From assembly GCF_011386835.1 (NCBI RefSeq), contig NC_088794.1, positions 91,744,009-91,808,008 on the forward strand: a stretch of 64,000 nucleotides of DNA, given 5' to 3'. Made by a program: the position numbers and the translations under genes. Below the pieces are notes generated by a model. The model had not been told where the DNA came from. It saw nothing but the letters and a program-made list of their open reading frames with translations, and did not search any database. This document shows, piece after piece, positions 1 to 14,000 of this stretch. Each line of letters begins with the position of its first letter. Position 1 is the first letter of the stretch. Source of the stretch: Chrysemys picta bellii (taxonomy: Eukaryota; Chordata; Testudines; Emydidae).

Positions 1-455
1 CTGTGGAAAGTATGCTGTAAACTGTGTGCAAAACACCACGTTCCACATGTACAACTGATTCCTCAGATTTCTTTATATTACCTTCTCCCTCCCCTCGGTA
101 GTGCCAATCATTGAGAAAAACATTAAAAGACAGAAAAGTGTCAAGTTTTAGAAATAACCATTCCATGTTTTTTAAAAAAGTGTTTTCCCCCAAATTCTAT
201 TAATTATTTTTCTATACATTCTACTTTATTTACTCCTTTTTTTTGGTTTGAATTAGGAGATTCTTTAGTGAACACAAGCAAAAAACCTCACAACACCTGT
301 GTAGATGAGATCTGTGCTCTTACTAGTTAGCATGTTCAAGTTACTTAAATTTTGCATCTCACAACAGCCCCATGTAAGTATTCTCTCTACTTTAAAGATA
401 GGGAAAAGTGACATGAAGAAGCACAGTGGCTGTCCAAAGACATAAACAAATGGTC
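1..455. other. 3' flank of TMEM62, nothing recognised
   Basis: AT-rich sequence past the TMEM62 stop codon. It could include the end of the 3' UTR: a minus-strand AATAAA is at 230-225. No open frame of note. Confidence 0.4.
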
Positions 456-673
456 TGTCTACACTTCGAGCTGGGGATATAATTCTAAGCTTGTGGAGAC
501 ACACCGTGCTAGCTCAATGAGAGTTTGCATGCTTAAAGCCAGAGAGGGTAGCCCCAGCCACTGCTCACACCACTGCAGCTACGTTCTATTTTTAAGTGCG
601 CTAGCTCAATAAGAGAGAGCACTAGAATGGCTCCTTGAGCTGGGAATGACATCTCCAGGTGGAAGTGTAGACA
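456..673. repeat. MITE-like repeat with TGTCTACACTTC ends
   Basis: The terminal inverted repeats are TGTCTACACTTC (456-467) and GAAGTGTAGACA (662-673), a perfect 12-bp match. The inside has the repeated motif TGCTAGCTCAAT/GCGCTAGCTCAATAAGAG. The ends resemble other repeats here with the GTCTACAC motif. Non-autonomous DNA transposon by structure; superfamily not assigned. Confidence 0.55.
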
Positions 674-1677
674 CATATCCAAAGAGTCAGAGCTGAGATT
701 AGCATTAGGGACTTCCCAATTCTAATCCTGTACCTACACTATTCCTCTTTCTGATTCTGGGAGGGATGGAGGAAGGAAGGGATAGTCTATAAATATGAAA
801 CACTTCATGGTTTTTATCCATAAATCTCAAAGTGTATTATATCCACCAGCTGGAGAAACTGAACAGTAAAGTTCAACGACTTACCCTGGATCACACAGCA
901 AGTCACATAACCAGTTTCCTGACTCACACTCCTGTGCCTAGTCATTGACCCACACTGCTCCACTTAGATCTTTCATCCCTGAAGAATCCTACCTCCGTTG
1001 TTCTCTGCTGTGATTCCCCACTCTGACCATCACAGAGCCTACCTTTAACACCAATCAACACTGCTCTTTCATTAGGCAGGTGTGGGTCACTGTTGGGAGA
1101 GAAAAGGCAAAGACAGAGCACACTGCCTCTCTTTAGCACTGTCTGAAGAAGAATAGAGCAGGACTTAGACACACACATTACAATTAGATTTTGAGTTGCT
1201 GATATACATTACAGCATTATATACATCAATAAGTGTTTTTAGCACAAACCACAGTGACACCTAGTGTGAAGGCCACGATTGCAGACCTTTGTTATGGTCA
1301 GTACTGTCTTTAATGACATCCAATCACACTGAGTGGTTTTGTAGGCCCATGTGTAAACACTGAAATAAATAAATAGCAGCACAGTTCCAATAACACATTA
1401 TAAAGATCCACTCCTGAATTTTTTCCCAATGTTATAAAATTAGGAATTTAATCAATTAAAACATTTTTTTCATTCAGTAATCAGGAAATAATTCCATCTG
1501 TCAAACACACAGGTCCATTCTGTACCACAGAAAACCCCATTACCACAAAGTTCTGAAGCAATTCAGGGACAGCTTCAGATTTTACCATTTAATTGCTTGG
1601 GCTATACTGAAATGCCGCCATACAAACCTGCAGTTCACAGCTTCACTCAAAAGAACTTTGAATACCTTCATCAGGCA
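674..1677. other. probable TMEM62 3' UTR and flank
   Basis: Low-GC sequence directly after the stop codon. It has no recognisable repeat or frame. How much is transcribed as 3' UTR is unknown. Confidence 0.4.
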
Positions 1678-2004
1678 TCAAGAGCTCTGACAGTTTTTCA
1701 TTTCCACTATGTAAGTTCTCAGCTCAGAAGAGCTCAGTGTCCAGGATTTATGGATCAGAACTAGAGTCAGCACCACCAACCAGGTCTTCATTGGGGAGAG
1801 GAAGAAAGCCAGAGTTCCATAGGTCCGTTGCAGGAAGTAACAGGAATAGATTTGCCAGGCCAGCAGGAGCAGCATGGTTAGGTGGATTGTCACAGCCAGG
1901 AAGTGCCTGACATGACGGACATGAGAGCAGAAGCTATGCCCCTGGCATCGTAGCAACAGGCACCAGCACAGGTAAGCCATCAAAGGCAAGTTAAAAAATA
2001 TCAC
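1678..2004 (-). CDS. TMEM62: TMEM62 terminal coding exon 14
   Basis: Codes residues 529-636 and the TGA stop (1680-1678). Membrane helices: [35 protein letters not shown] and [11 protein letters not shown]. Ends in a polar tail. The 3' UTR extends to lower coordinates; possible poly(A) signals on the minus strand are ATTAAA at 1452-1447 and AATAAA at 230-225, neither proven. Confidence 0.94.
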   Translation of the reverse strand: MIFFNLPLMAYLCWCLLLRCQGHSFCSHVRHVRHFLAVTIHLTMLLLLAWQIYSCYFLQRTYGTLAFFLSPMKTWLVVLTLVLIHKSWTLSSSELRTYIVEMKNCQSS

Positions 2005-5000
2005 CTGGAAAGACAAGCAGAGAGAAATGAGAATTTAAATGTGTCAGGAATGTTATACTGAGCAAGTCAGACCGTGGGAAGATACAGGAGGGCACAATAA
2101 CTATCCCATGGACTGGTCTAGTAGCCAGCAATAGCGTTCCAGAGGGTATAATTCCTGGAGTTAGATTCTTCCAGAGAGACTGTTCGTGACAGGGAATATT
2201 GGGAAGGCATTAAACTCAGACTGGTGAAAGTATGAGTTTCTCTATTTAACAGTGAAACCTACTGACCAATTTGAAGGGTTTGCAAAAAAATCTTAACCAC
2301 TCAGTCCTCCTTGGCTGGAGTATGGCTCGGGTGATGCATTGCAGCAAGAGGAAGTGGAAAATCCTTTGCTTCCAACTGGTGTACAGAAGAGTCAAAGGAA
2401 AATTAAACAGAGGGAAGGAAAAGAAAGAAAAGGTTGAGAGAGAGATGCAGCATTGCTTTTCCTTTCTGCTCCCTCCCTAAGGCAGAGAAGAGGTAGCGTG
2501 AATTAATGATTGCTAACAGGAAGCCAAGATTTACTGATGATATTTAAGAAGGAAAACAAAGGAGCATCAATAAGTCAAAACTTCACAAGGGAGTGGGCAA
2601 AAATTGATAGAACTCCTCAATGAATGTTCCCCCCTTTTAACATTTGGAGTTTTTTCTTGCCAGTTCTAAACCTTGTTCCTTCCTCCACTTTATCTGGCAT
2701 GAATTATTTGGATGTGTTACGTGTGTTGAAATATCACCTCTATAATACAGCTAACTAACACTAAGGCAGAGGCAGCTACTCTACTAGATACCAGTTAAAA
2801 CTGCATTCTGCGTCACATCCACTCTCCCTAGAACCCAGAAGTGTGCATACCCCCATGCACATTTCATCTGAAAATTTTAATCTGTTGTCTATGATTCCTG
2901 TTGTCCAACTACACTTTGAAACAGAGCAACAGGTCCACTGGTCTTCCAAATGGAACCAGAAGCCTGTTGAAGGATTCTTTTTTCTTCTGTGGATGAAAGA
3001 GGGCAAGGAAGAGGAAGCTGAAGCGAAGAAAAAAGGATTGTAAATTAACCAATGGCCAAAGACTGAAAAAAAATAGAATTTAAAAATTAAAAAGAAAGCA
3101 AATAAAGTTGAGTTTCTGGAAAAACACTTGGGTAGATGTTCTGTTGAGTTTTGTAGAGGGAAACCCATTCATTTGCATACTATGCTGCCAAGCAGATCTT
3201 TTCTATAGTGTTTTTAGTCCCTAAGAAGTTATGTTGTCAGAGGAGGGAAAGGTGAGCTTTCAAATGCCCTTCTAGAAATTCTAATGGCTAGCTGTATTCT
3301 GTGTCATGCAGGAGTTTCAGCACTGACACACATTGAAAAAGAGATGCTGGAGTTTTAAGAGTCCCCCTTCGGCAAATACTTGAGGGCAAGGGCAGGTGGG
3401 CAAAATTGGGGATCTGGTGTGACAATTTCTAGGACTCTGATACTGTAAAGGGGAAGGGAGGAAGGAAAATACTTAACTCTAATGAAAGAAATCCTACCTC
3501 ACACCTGAAGCATAGAATTTTTTTTTCTAATAATCAGGAAAGGAGGAGCAGCACTGATATAATTAGCTAAACAAACCAACTAGGAAACAATGAACCTTGT
3601 TGGCAAAATAGAGGAAATAACAGCACCAACACATTAAGGATGTTTTCCTAAAAGATATGCTCTAGGAATTATTTTGGGGAAGTTCTATGGCCTGTGTTAA
3701 AAAGCCTTCTATCTATCCTTAATCTGACATCCAGGTTATAATGCCACCTCTCCTGCAGTATCTCAAATGGCCTCCATATTTGTCAGGCAGAAAGCTCCAG
3801 GGTTAGCTCACATTTTTAACTCTTTGACTCCAGGACAACAGATTTCCTGACAGATATCACACTGTCAATAAAGATATGCCCTATAAAACACCTATGTTGA
3901 ATTGGCTATACAGACAAAGAACAGAAACTACTAAATGTGCTCCATTTAACCTACCAAATTCCACTTAAACTATGGTCTCAGTTTGAAAGATCAGAGTCTT
4001 GACCACCATAACGTCACTTCTCCCATTTGCCACAACCCTCCTCCTCCACTATTTCTAAAATTCAAAGATCTTGAACAAATCTCACAGTCTAAAGCAGCTT
4101 GCCAATGTTCATATCTAAATTCTCACCTGTAAAATTCCAACCACGAATGTCAAGCTGCCTTGCAGGAAATGTCCACCAACAATTACCCCAAAGGAAAAAC
4201 AGATGCCCATCTGGCCATCTATCACCTCGCCAATAAACCAAGGTCCTGTAGGGGAGGAAATAAATTCAATAGCAATAGTAAATACAATAAGAGATGACTT
4301 ACTCCACCAGCCCAAAGCATAAGCTAGTATTAGGAAAACTACTTGTTTGTCTAGTGAATCACTTTAGAATAAACACCATGTATTGAGCCTGATAAACATT
4401 CCTGGGTGAAACTAACAAAGCATAGTGCATCATCAACTGATGCCACCTGACACCCTGCAATGAAAATATGTTTATATAAAACGAATCTCTAACAATTCTG
4501 ATACCACAGAGAACATTTTGCTGCAGGTAGAAATGGTATGTCCATAGAAACTATCCTTCTGAAACACAGATCTTTCACCAGGGTTACAGTGTGTTTATGC
4601 ACTAGTCTTTCACATCTTGATTTAAATCTGGCTTGGGTTACAAATGAAAGTGAGCTTGGCACACTCAGTTTTAGTGGATATTTATCTGTGTTACAAAAGT
4701 CACCATATAATTAGGTACCATGTTCTTAGGGAAAGACCAGACTAAGTAAGCAGGGTGTTTCAAGGTCAAAGCTGAGGTGCCTTTGTAAGCTATACTGTGA
4801 AATAGATATGCCATATGCTCACACTTTGCCAAGCCATTTATTATTTAAAAGAATAAGTGAGCCCTGAGTTAAACAAAGTGAATTTGTTTTAAATGTTCAC
4901 AGAATAATTTTAGACTGCAAAGTCATGACATTCTAAGTTTGGAATATATTGTACAAGAATTTTTAAAGTCACAACACAACTTTGTAACCCACCTAACTTT

Positions 5001-8000
5001 TTTATTTTATATATAATCTAAAATTTTTATTGAGAAACCTCTGAACACCTCTGCACATTTTAAAAATTACAATTTACATCCTCTAGTATTCTAAGCTACA
5101 TACCCAGAACTGTATACAAACTCAGTATCAGAACAGAGTAATAGAAGGTGTTTGTTTTGCTCAAGACGTGAAGTGAAAAGGAGGTCAGCATTACTAATCC
5201 TGGGGGTCCTGAATGAAGGAAGCAGTTGAGAAAAATTATTAATTCAGAGCATAAAGGATACATATAAAAAGTGTCTGCTTAAAACAAATCTACACATTGT
5301 TTAAACAGAATATATAAAATAAGAAAAATAAATTAACAGAATATTGAGTAAGTTTTGAGCACCAACACAAGAGAATAAACAGGCAGATTCTCTAAGAACA
5401 TAAGAATGATCATAGTGGGTTGGACCAATGGTCCAGCTAGCCCAGTATCCTGTCTTCTGACAGTGGTCAGTGCCAGATGCTTCAGATGGAATGAACAGAA
5501 CAGGCAATTATGAGTGATCCATCTCTTGTCATCCAGTCTCAGCTTCTGGCAGTTGGAGGTGTAGCGACACCAAGAGCACGTGGCTGTTGTCCCCATCCTG
5601 GCTAATTGGTGGACCTATTCTTCATTAATTTATCTAATTCTTTTTTGAATCCAGTTATATTTTTGGCCTTCACAATATACCCTGGCAATTAGCTCCACAG
5701 GTTAACTATACATTGTGTGAAGAAATACTTCTTTTTCTTCGTTTTAAACCTGCCGCCTATTAATATCAACAGGTAACCCCTAGTTTTTGTGTTATGTGAA
5801 GGTGTAAATAACACTTCCCTAATCACTTTCTCCATACAATCCATGATTTTACAGACCTCTATCATATCCCCCCCTTCAGTCACCTCTTTTCCAAGCTGAA
5901 CAGTCCCACCCTTTTAAATCTCCTTGTATGGAAGCTGTTACATACCCCAAATCATTTTTGTTTCCCTTTTCTGTACCTTTTCCAATTCCAGTATTTTTTT
6001 TTTTTTTTAGATGGGGCAATGCAAACTGCATGTAGTATCCAAAGTGTGGGCATACCATGGATTTATATAGTGGCATTATGATATTTTCTGTTCTATTATC
6101 TATCCTTTTCCTAAAGATTCCTAACATTGTTAGCTTTTTTGACTGCCCCTGCACATTAAGCAGGTATTTTCAGAGAACTATCCATGATGACTCCAAGATC
6201 TCTTTCTTGAGTGATAACAGCTAATTTAGATCCCATCATTTTATATGTATAGTTGGGATTATTTTTTCTAATGTGCATTACTTTTCACATATCAACACTG
6301 AATTTCATCTGCCATTTTATTACGTAGTCACCCGATCTTCTGAAATCCCTTTGTAACTTTTCACAGTCTGCTTTGGACTTAACTATCTTGAGTAATTTTG
6401 TATCATCTGCAAATTTTGCCATCTCTCTGTTAACACACTTTTCCAGGTCATTTATGAATATGTTGAACAGCACATGCCCCAGTACAGATCCTTGCAGGAC
6501 CCTGCTATTTACCACTCTCCACTATGAAAATGGACCATTTATTTGTACCCTTTGTTTCCTATCTTTTAACCAGTTACTGATCCATGAGAGGACTTTCCCT
6601 CATCCCATTACTGCTTAGTTTGCTTAGGAGCCTGTGATGAGGGACCTTGTCAAAGGCTTTCTGAAAGTCCAAGAACGTTATATCAATTGGATCACCTTTG
6701 TTCATATGTTTGTTGACCCCCTCAAAGAATTCTAATAGATTGGTGAGGCATGATTTCCCTTTATAAAAGCCATATTGACTCTTCCCCCAATGTATTGTGT
6801 TTATCTGTGTGTCTGATAATTCTGTTCTTTCTGTAGTTTCAACCAATTTGCCTGGTCCTGAAGTTAGGTTCACTGGCCTGTAATTGCCAGAATTGCCTCT
6901 AAAGCCTATTTAAAAAAAATCGGCATTACATTAGCTATCCTCCAGTCATCTGTGCAGAGGCTGATTTAAGTGACAGATTACATACCAGGTAATAGTTCCG
7001 CAATTTCACATACGAGTTCCTTCAGAACTCTTGGGTGAATACCATTTGGTCCTGGACTTATTACTGTTAGTTTATCACTTTGTTCTAAAACGGGTGGGCA
7101 AACTACAGTCCGCGGGCTGGATCCAGCCTGCCAGACATTTTAATCCCACCCTTGAGCTCCCGCTGGGGAGTGGATCTGGGGCTTGCCCCACTCTGATATG
7201 CCAGCCAGACAGCAGGGTCGGGGGCGGCACCACACGGCTCCCAGAAGCAGCAGCATGTCCCCCCTCCAGCTCCTATGCGTAGGGGCAGTCGGCTGGCTCT
7301 GCTCTGCACGCTGCCCCCATCCCAATTGCCGTCCCTGCAGCTCCCATTGGCCGGGAACCGCAGCCAATGGGAGCTGTGGGGGTGGCACCTGCGGACGGGG
7401 CAGCACGCAAAGCCCCCTGGCCGCGCCTCCGCGTAGGAGCTAGAGGGGGGACATGCTGCTGCTTCCAGGAGCCGCTTGAGGTAAGTGCCGCCCAGAGCCT
7501 GCACCCCTGAGCCACTCCCCCCCCAGCCCCAACCCCTTGTCCCAACCCTCATCCCCCTCCTGCCCTCTGATGCCCTCGGTCCCAGCCTGGAGCCCCCTCC
7601 TACACCCCAAATCCCCCAGCCCCACCCCAGAGCCTGCACCTCCAGCCGGAGCCCTCCCCCCCCACACACACACCTTACCTGCCCTGCCCTAGCCCGGAGC
7701 CCCCTCCTGCACCCTGAACTCCTCGTTTCTGGCCCCACCCCAGAGCCCCCCACCCCCAGCCAGAGCCCTCACCCCCTCCCAAACCCCAACCCCAATTTTG
7801 TGAGCATTCATGGCCTGCCATACAATTTCTATAGCCAGATGTGGCCCTTGGGCCAAAAAGTTTGCCCACCCCTGTTTTAAAACCTCCTCTATTGATACCC
7901 CAATCTGGGAGAGTTCCTCAGATTTGTCACCTAATGGGGTCGCCAGGGCTGAACTTGCTGGGGTCCGGTGCTAAAGCCAAAGCCTGAGACCCACTGCCTG

Positions 8001-11000
8001 GGACCGAAGCCCAAGCCCTGGGCGGTGGGGCTTAAGTTAAAGGCCGTCGGCCTGGGGCTGCAGCCTTTTGGCTTCAGCTTTGCTCCTCCTCCTCCTCCCA
8101 CCCCAAGGGTGTTTGGGCTTGAGTGGGTTCAGGCTTCGGTCCCCTCTCCTGCGGTCCTGTAGTAATTTTTATTGTCAGAAGGGGGTCGTGGTGCAATGAA
8201 GTTTGAGAATCCCTTGACTAGACCATATTTTATTTGACATATCAGAGGTTCTCCGAGCCCTCTTGGAAACAAAATGGCAACTTCAAGGGACTGAATCAAG
8301 CTGAGAGGCGCTACATGCAAAGCTTGCACAGTGAACAGTAGTATAATTATTATTAGGGTTTTTTTTTTTTGCTGTCTTGATGGCACAGGATAAAATAGTG
8401 AATAGAGGGTGGGAAAAAAATCAAAATCCTCTTAAAAAATACAGACAAAACACTGGCTCTTACCTTTGAGTGTTGGCTTTCTAAGGTACCTGAAAATAAG
8501 AAGCAAGGTGATCTGAGCAAGAACAGTCAGCCCAAACAGTACTTGAGCCTGAAAACAAGCACAATTATTCCAATAAATCAAAACTTTAAATGGTAGCTAT
8601 CTTCTTAGTACAGCTGTGTGAAAGTGAGAAAAATAAATGGTTTAATTAAAACAGGTATTTTGAGATTCCTGGTGCCATCACATTTAAAAGTAACAATGAG
8701 ACTTCAGAAACAGGGGAACTTGAGAAAAGTCAGTAAATTCAGGTTAGTTCTGGTTTCTATCAGAAATACTTTCATAGTGAAACAACACTGACTGTGGTAA
8801 TACATTTATAATAATTTGCAAATTAGTACAGCAGTTGTAAGAACTACCAGTAATTAAGTTTCCGTATCAAAGCAAAATGGAAGAGGAATTTTGCAGTCAG
8901 TTTCATTGGGTTTCCAAGCTATTGGTATCACACACATGCCTTGCTTTCATCAATAAACACAAAAATCAAAATTAAATTAAAATATACTTCACATAGGAAG
9001 ACACTTATCACCATATACATTTTCAGATTGCTGTGCTGATTAAAACTACAGTTTTCTTTTAAGTGACTATGGTGAACATCAGAGTTACAAATTTAGAGAA
9101 CTAATATCAGAGTTTTGAGAAAGTCACAGGTGCAACATAAAGCTTCCTTCATACAATTCTATTAATACACATTAATTATAAGATTCCATCCTCCTGTTTA
9201 TTCCAGTTCTGGTCCTTTGTAAGGGTGAAATCCTGTACCTGTTGAAATCAATGGGATTTTCCACTTTAATGGGCCCAGGATTTCATGTTTGGTCTTTAGC
9301 TTTGCTAAAACCAAGCACAACATGAGCAGATGATGTACAAGTTCTTCCTATAATCCTGTTAGTGCACCTCCGTAGTAATCTATTTTCACTACTCTTCTTT
9401 AAATTTAGTTTGGCCTTCACTTTTATGCACTTGGTGGCTTCATTTTTGTATAACCGCTCGTACAAAATACATACCTAATTCATGCACAAAACATGCATGT
9501 GTGCAAAATGGACAGCTGTGGATGCAAATGTGAGGGTTTTTTGCATGTCTAAGCAGTGCATGTTCGTCTCTGATTGGTGCAACGTGGGAACTGAAGTCTG
9601 AAAAGCTCTGTGAAGGTTCTTATATGGCCCCATCACTGTAATATCTGACCAACTCAAACATTAAATAATTTATTCTCAACGTGAGGTAGAAAAATGTCTC
9701 CGAAAGTCTCTAGAGAAAGAAAGCACGTATGACAGCTATTTTGGCTGAAAGCACCCACCAGGATGTAGTGGTCTGTAAGGAGAATGAGAGATGACAAGAA
9801 GCCAAATCTAAGAGAGAGGTTTTCATTCACAGCAAATGTATGACCTTGAGTGCTGCTCTTCCCAATGGCATCCTGGTTGGGAATAAAACAGAGAAGTAAT
9901 CAGATGTAAATTGTGCCAAACAAGTGTCTTTCAAACCACTTTCCAGAATAATTCAAAATTTCAGGTTAAGGCTCCTGGCTAGGATTGCTAACTTCTTTGG
10001 AAAGATCTGATTAGTATGCACGCAGATTGCTGTACTAAATACATATTATTGCACAGGTATATTCTTTTTAGGTGAATTATGACAATGTAGTTTTACGTTG
10101 CAAGTAAATGTTTGGCCATGAGTTTATAATCAGGAACTGTTGCATTGGAAAGGGACCCTTTAGAGACTCAGCAACTTGTGGAAGGGGGCTACCTTCAGCC
10201 ATCAGTTGTGTTTTTTTTGCACACTCAACCCTGAAGACCCTCACCTCTGAAACAAGTCTGGGAGCCATGCTGTGTTCCATTTTTGATATTTTCTTTAACT
10301 AAACTGTAATTGCTGCACTCTCAACTATAAACCAGAGTATGGTAATGCATTTTCTTCCCAGTACTGCTAGTATATTTATTCAACGTAATTCCATGAGTTT
10401 TGTTTGTACATTTGTAGCACTGAGAACCTGTCTCCTAGGACATAATAAATAGGATATTTATCAAATTGTCAGGAGTATGTAATATGTTTTATAATACAAG
10501 TGTGATCACAAGGATTTAAACTTTGAACAGTCCCATAAACTTGTGAATATTAAATATTAGACAAATTAGAAAAAATGAATGAGTATTCACATTTTCTCCA
10601 GCTAAATAATCAGAGTTAAAACCTGACCCCTCTGCTCCTCCACTGGGATATTAGCTTTTCAGAGTATTCAGTTAGTGGATGTGTTAGTGATGTATGACTG
10701 GAGAGGACTGGAAGTTCATTTTTATTCAGCCCCATCCTATTAAAATGGTGGTAAATGCATATATTCGCACACTGTACTACTGGTAGATAGCCAGTCCCAC
10801 TCAACCCTACTTACATGTTATCTCGTTTTTGTGCTGCTGCATGTGTGTGATGGGGCACACAGGTCCCACACTGGCAAGGAGGAGGGTAAATGAAGGCTTG
10901 TTGACCCACTTGGCCCCACACAACTACACTTGCAGCAGATATCACCTGTGGAGTTGGGAGTTAAAAGGAGAAGGCCCAGCTCAGTTCACAACTGGCCAGG

Positions 11001-14000
11001 AAGAATAGAGTTTGGCTTGTCCCATGCTGAGGGAAGCTTGGTTTCAGCCAAGAGTCCAAGGCAGCTTGCTGCCTGGGCGAATCTCCTGGTTGATGAGACA
11101 ACAAGGCCCAAGGATACTGACCAAAAGGACAGAGTGCATGAAGACAAGTCCTGCGTAGAAGGGTGAGGTCCTGCTGATGACTCATCAGGTGGTTTTGAGT
11201 TTGTAGCATTTCTTTATTTTTGGATGCAAGTATTGTGGAAAGGGTGAGGCTCAAGTGTGTTTGTCTTAGTTGAAGGGCTAAAGCACCATTGCAGTGGACT
11301 TCATGAGAGATGGCAACCAACTGTTGGAGGTCCTGTGACAGAGTAGTGCTCTATAGAACCACAAGGGGGTACAGTGGAAATGACCCCTGTAACAATGGTG
11401 GTTTTCCCACTTCATTTGAGAAGAATCAGTTCTGAAATGTTAATGCTTTCTTTAGGAAGAAAAAATAAAAGGTTAAGAACAAGCTAGGATGCCCAACATT
11501 AACAGTACAGCAAGTTGACTACAGAAAATCCTTACTGTCCTTATCTTGCTGTGTTACAAAGAGAGAAAGTTACATATATAGATGAGTACACTTATCCAAA
11601 CCCATTAAAATTTCAGAATCTGAAGTATGACTCCCTTAAAGAAGAGAGTTTTTTGCCCTACAGAAATGCTGTCTGGCTAGGCTATGCATGGTCATGGTGA
11701 GACAGAAATTGACTCTCTCAATACTATTGATTTCTATGCATAAACGTATACAAAGATGGAAGAGTTTGCTCAGTTTCTATTAGAGCTTCTTAAAGGCACA
11801 GTACTAAACTACAGCTGCCAAAAGGAGAACTGTTCCTCACAATGTTATATACAAACAACATAATGTCAATAACGATTTGGTGTTCTGTGATATAAAAAAC
11901 ATGTTAGGTGTTAGCCTTTGACAAATTTTTAGATCAATTCCAAACAAACAAACAATTTACTACAACTTCATCTCCAAGGCCCTCCAGATTTGGATCCTTG
12001 CCCTTAGTAGGCAAGGAACTGCCTCTTTCTTAACTGTCTAAAAATTTGCTTGAAGAAACATCACATTACCATACACCTCTACCTCGATATAACGCTGAAC
12101 TCGGGAGCCAAAAAATCTGACCATGTTATAGGTGAAACTGCATTATATTGAACTTGCTTTGATCCACTGGAGTGTGCAGCCCCGCCCCCCCGGAGCACTG
12201 CTTTACTGCGTTATATCCGAATTCGTATTATATCGGGTCGCGTTATATGGGGGTATTTCTGGTCCAAGTCAGAGTGCCCCTCTTTTTGAGGCAATCTTAA
12301 AATAGCACTTACTTGTTATTTGAAAAACCTTGTTTACCAATGATCTGATCTCCCCTTGTATCTGACATCAATACATTTTCAGTTTGAAGTGTAAATCCTT
12401 TTGTACATACCCTTAAAAAAAGTCTCAATATTAGGGATTCAGACTTTTTCACTGAATAAATCTGATTTCCATTTCTGCTGCCTGGCAGACAAAACTGGAA
12501 TGTATGAATATTTATTTAAACTAAACTCATCCCTACTTACATGATGCAGTATGTTGATAGTCTAGGACAGTGGTTCTCAACCAATGTATCACTGGGGGCT
12601 GCAAATGCGGCCCACAAAGTGTTACCTGGGCCGCAGGTTGAGAACCACAGTGCCCACCACCTAACTCCTCCTCCCCTCCGCCCCCACAAACCTCTATGGC
12701 TAGCGCCCTCCACCCAGAGACTCCAACACAGAGTGGGGACAGGAGCAGAGAGCCGGGCATGGGGCAGGAACCCCAACCCCGGACCCAACCCTGGACCCTG
12801 CAGTGCGGGGGTCAGTCAGGACCTTGACCCCAGACCCTACTGCAACCCTGGAGCTCGCTGCATGGGGCTGGGTGGCAGCTGGGACCCCAGACCCCGCTGG
12901 GTGGGGCCAGGCAGCACCCGGAAGTCAGGACCCTACCATGTGGGGCTAGGTGGCAGCCAGCTCCCAGGACCCTGGACTTCGCCGTGCAAGGCCAGGCAGC
13001 AGCCAAGACCCCGGACCTCGCTGTACAGGACCAGGCAGCAGCCAGCAGCCCAGAGTCCAACATGTGGGGCTGAGCGGCATCCGACAACCCGGACCCCGCT
13101 GCACAGAGCTGGGGGCAGTGGGCAGCCCGGACCCAGGAGACTGCTGTGGGGAGCCAGGAACCCACAGCCTTTAGCACACAGCTGAGCTGGGCCGCAGCTG
13201 TGTGCTAATTGGGATGCATGTGGCCCACAGACTGAGAACTGCTGGCCTAGGCATTATAGGTTAAAGTAATGAATGCCAGTAGACAGCTCACCTGGACAGT
13301 TACATCTATGTGATGTAACCCTTCACTATAGTTTTGAGGGTTCCACTTCAGTACGTAGAGAGGACCAGACACATGATGAGCATCCCCCAAATGAACTCCA
13401 TCAATACTGACCTTCACAGAGGTGATGAAAGAAGGAGAGAAGATCAAAATTCTAAGAAGTAAAAACAAACAGATTCATCATGAGATCTGCAAGAAGGTTT
13501 GTTATTACCCCTTGGAGACAAGTCATTAGGTATACTTCCTAATATCTAAAAGTTCAAAGAATTAAAAAAGGGAAGAGCTGGAGTTATTGTGGGTAATCCT
13601 TGAGATATTAGATCCTGGCTGTAATTTACATAAGAGGTGGGACACCCTCCCTAGCTATACCCCTAATCATCCTCATCAACTTAACAGGAGCCAAGAGTGA
13701 AAAGGAATGGCAGCCCTCTCCCAAAAAAGCGGGAACAGTCTAGGAGGAGTTTTTCTGACTAGAGAAAAGAAAATCTTAACAAAACCGTTAATACACATGG
13801 TATATGTAGTTCTGCTGAATCTATATATGACATCAATTCCCATGATCTTCTCAAATATCTTTTTACTGAAATGAAAATTTAATCAAAGTCTGTATTGGTG
13901 ACTTACTGGTAGCACAATGCATGCAAGAGATTCAAGTGCAATTCTCAGCCTGGATTTCTGACTCTCTATATTGGCACCCCCAAGGAGAGAGGCTGTGAAA

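Noticed and set aside
7103..7880. Long overlapping open frames on both strands (up to 216 codons)
   Set aside because: They lie inside a GC-rich MITE with a repeated C-rich core; the products are Gly/Pro low-complexity with no family likeness.
12541..13185. 214-codon plus-strand frame
   Set aside because: It runs through the minisatellite of a hAT-type MITE; the protein is a repeat by-product.
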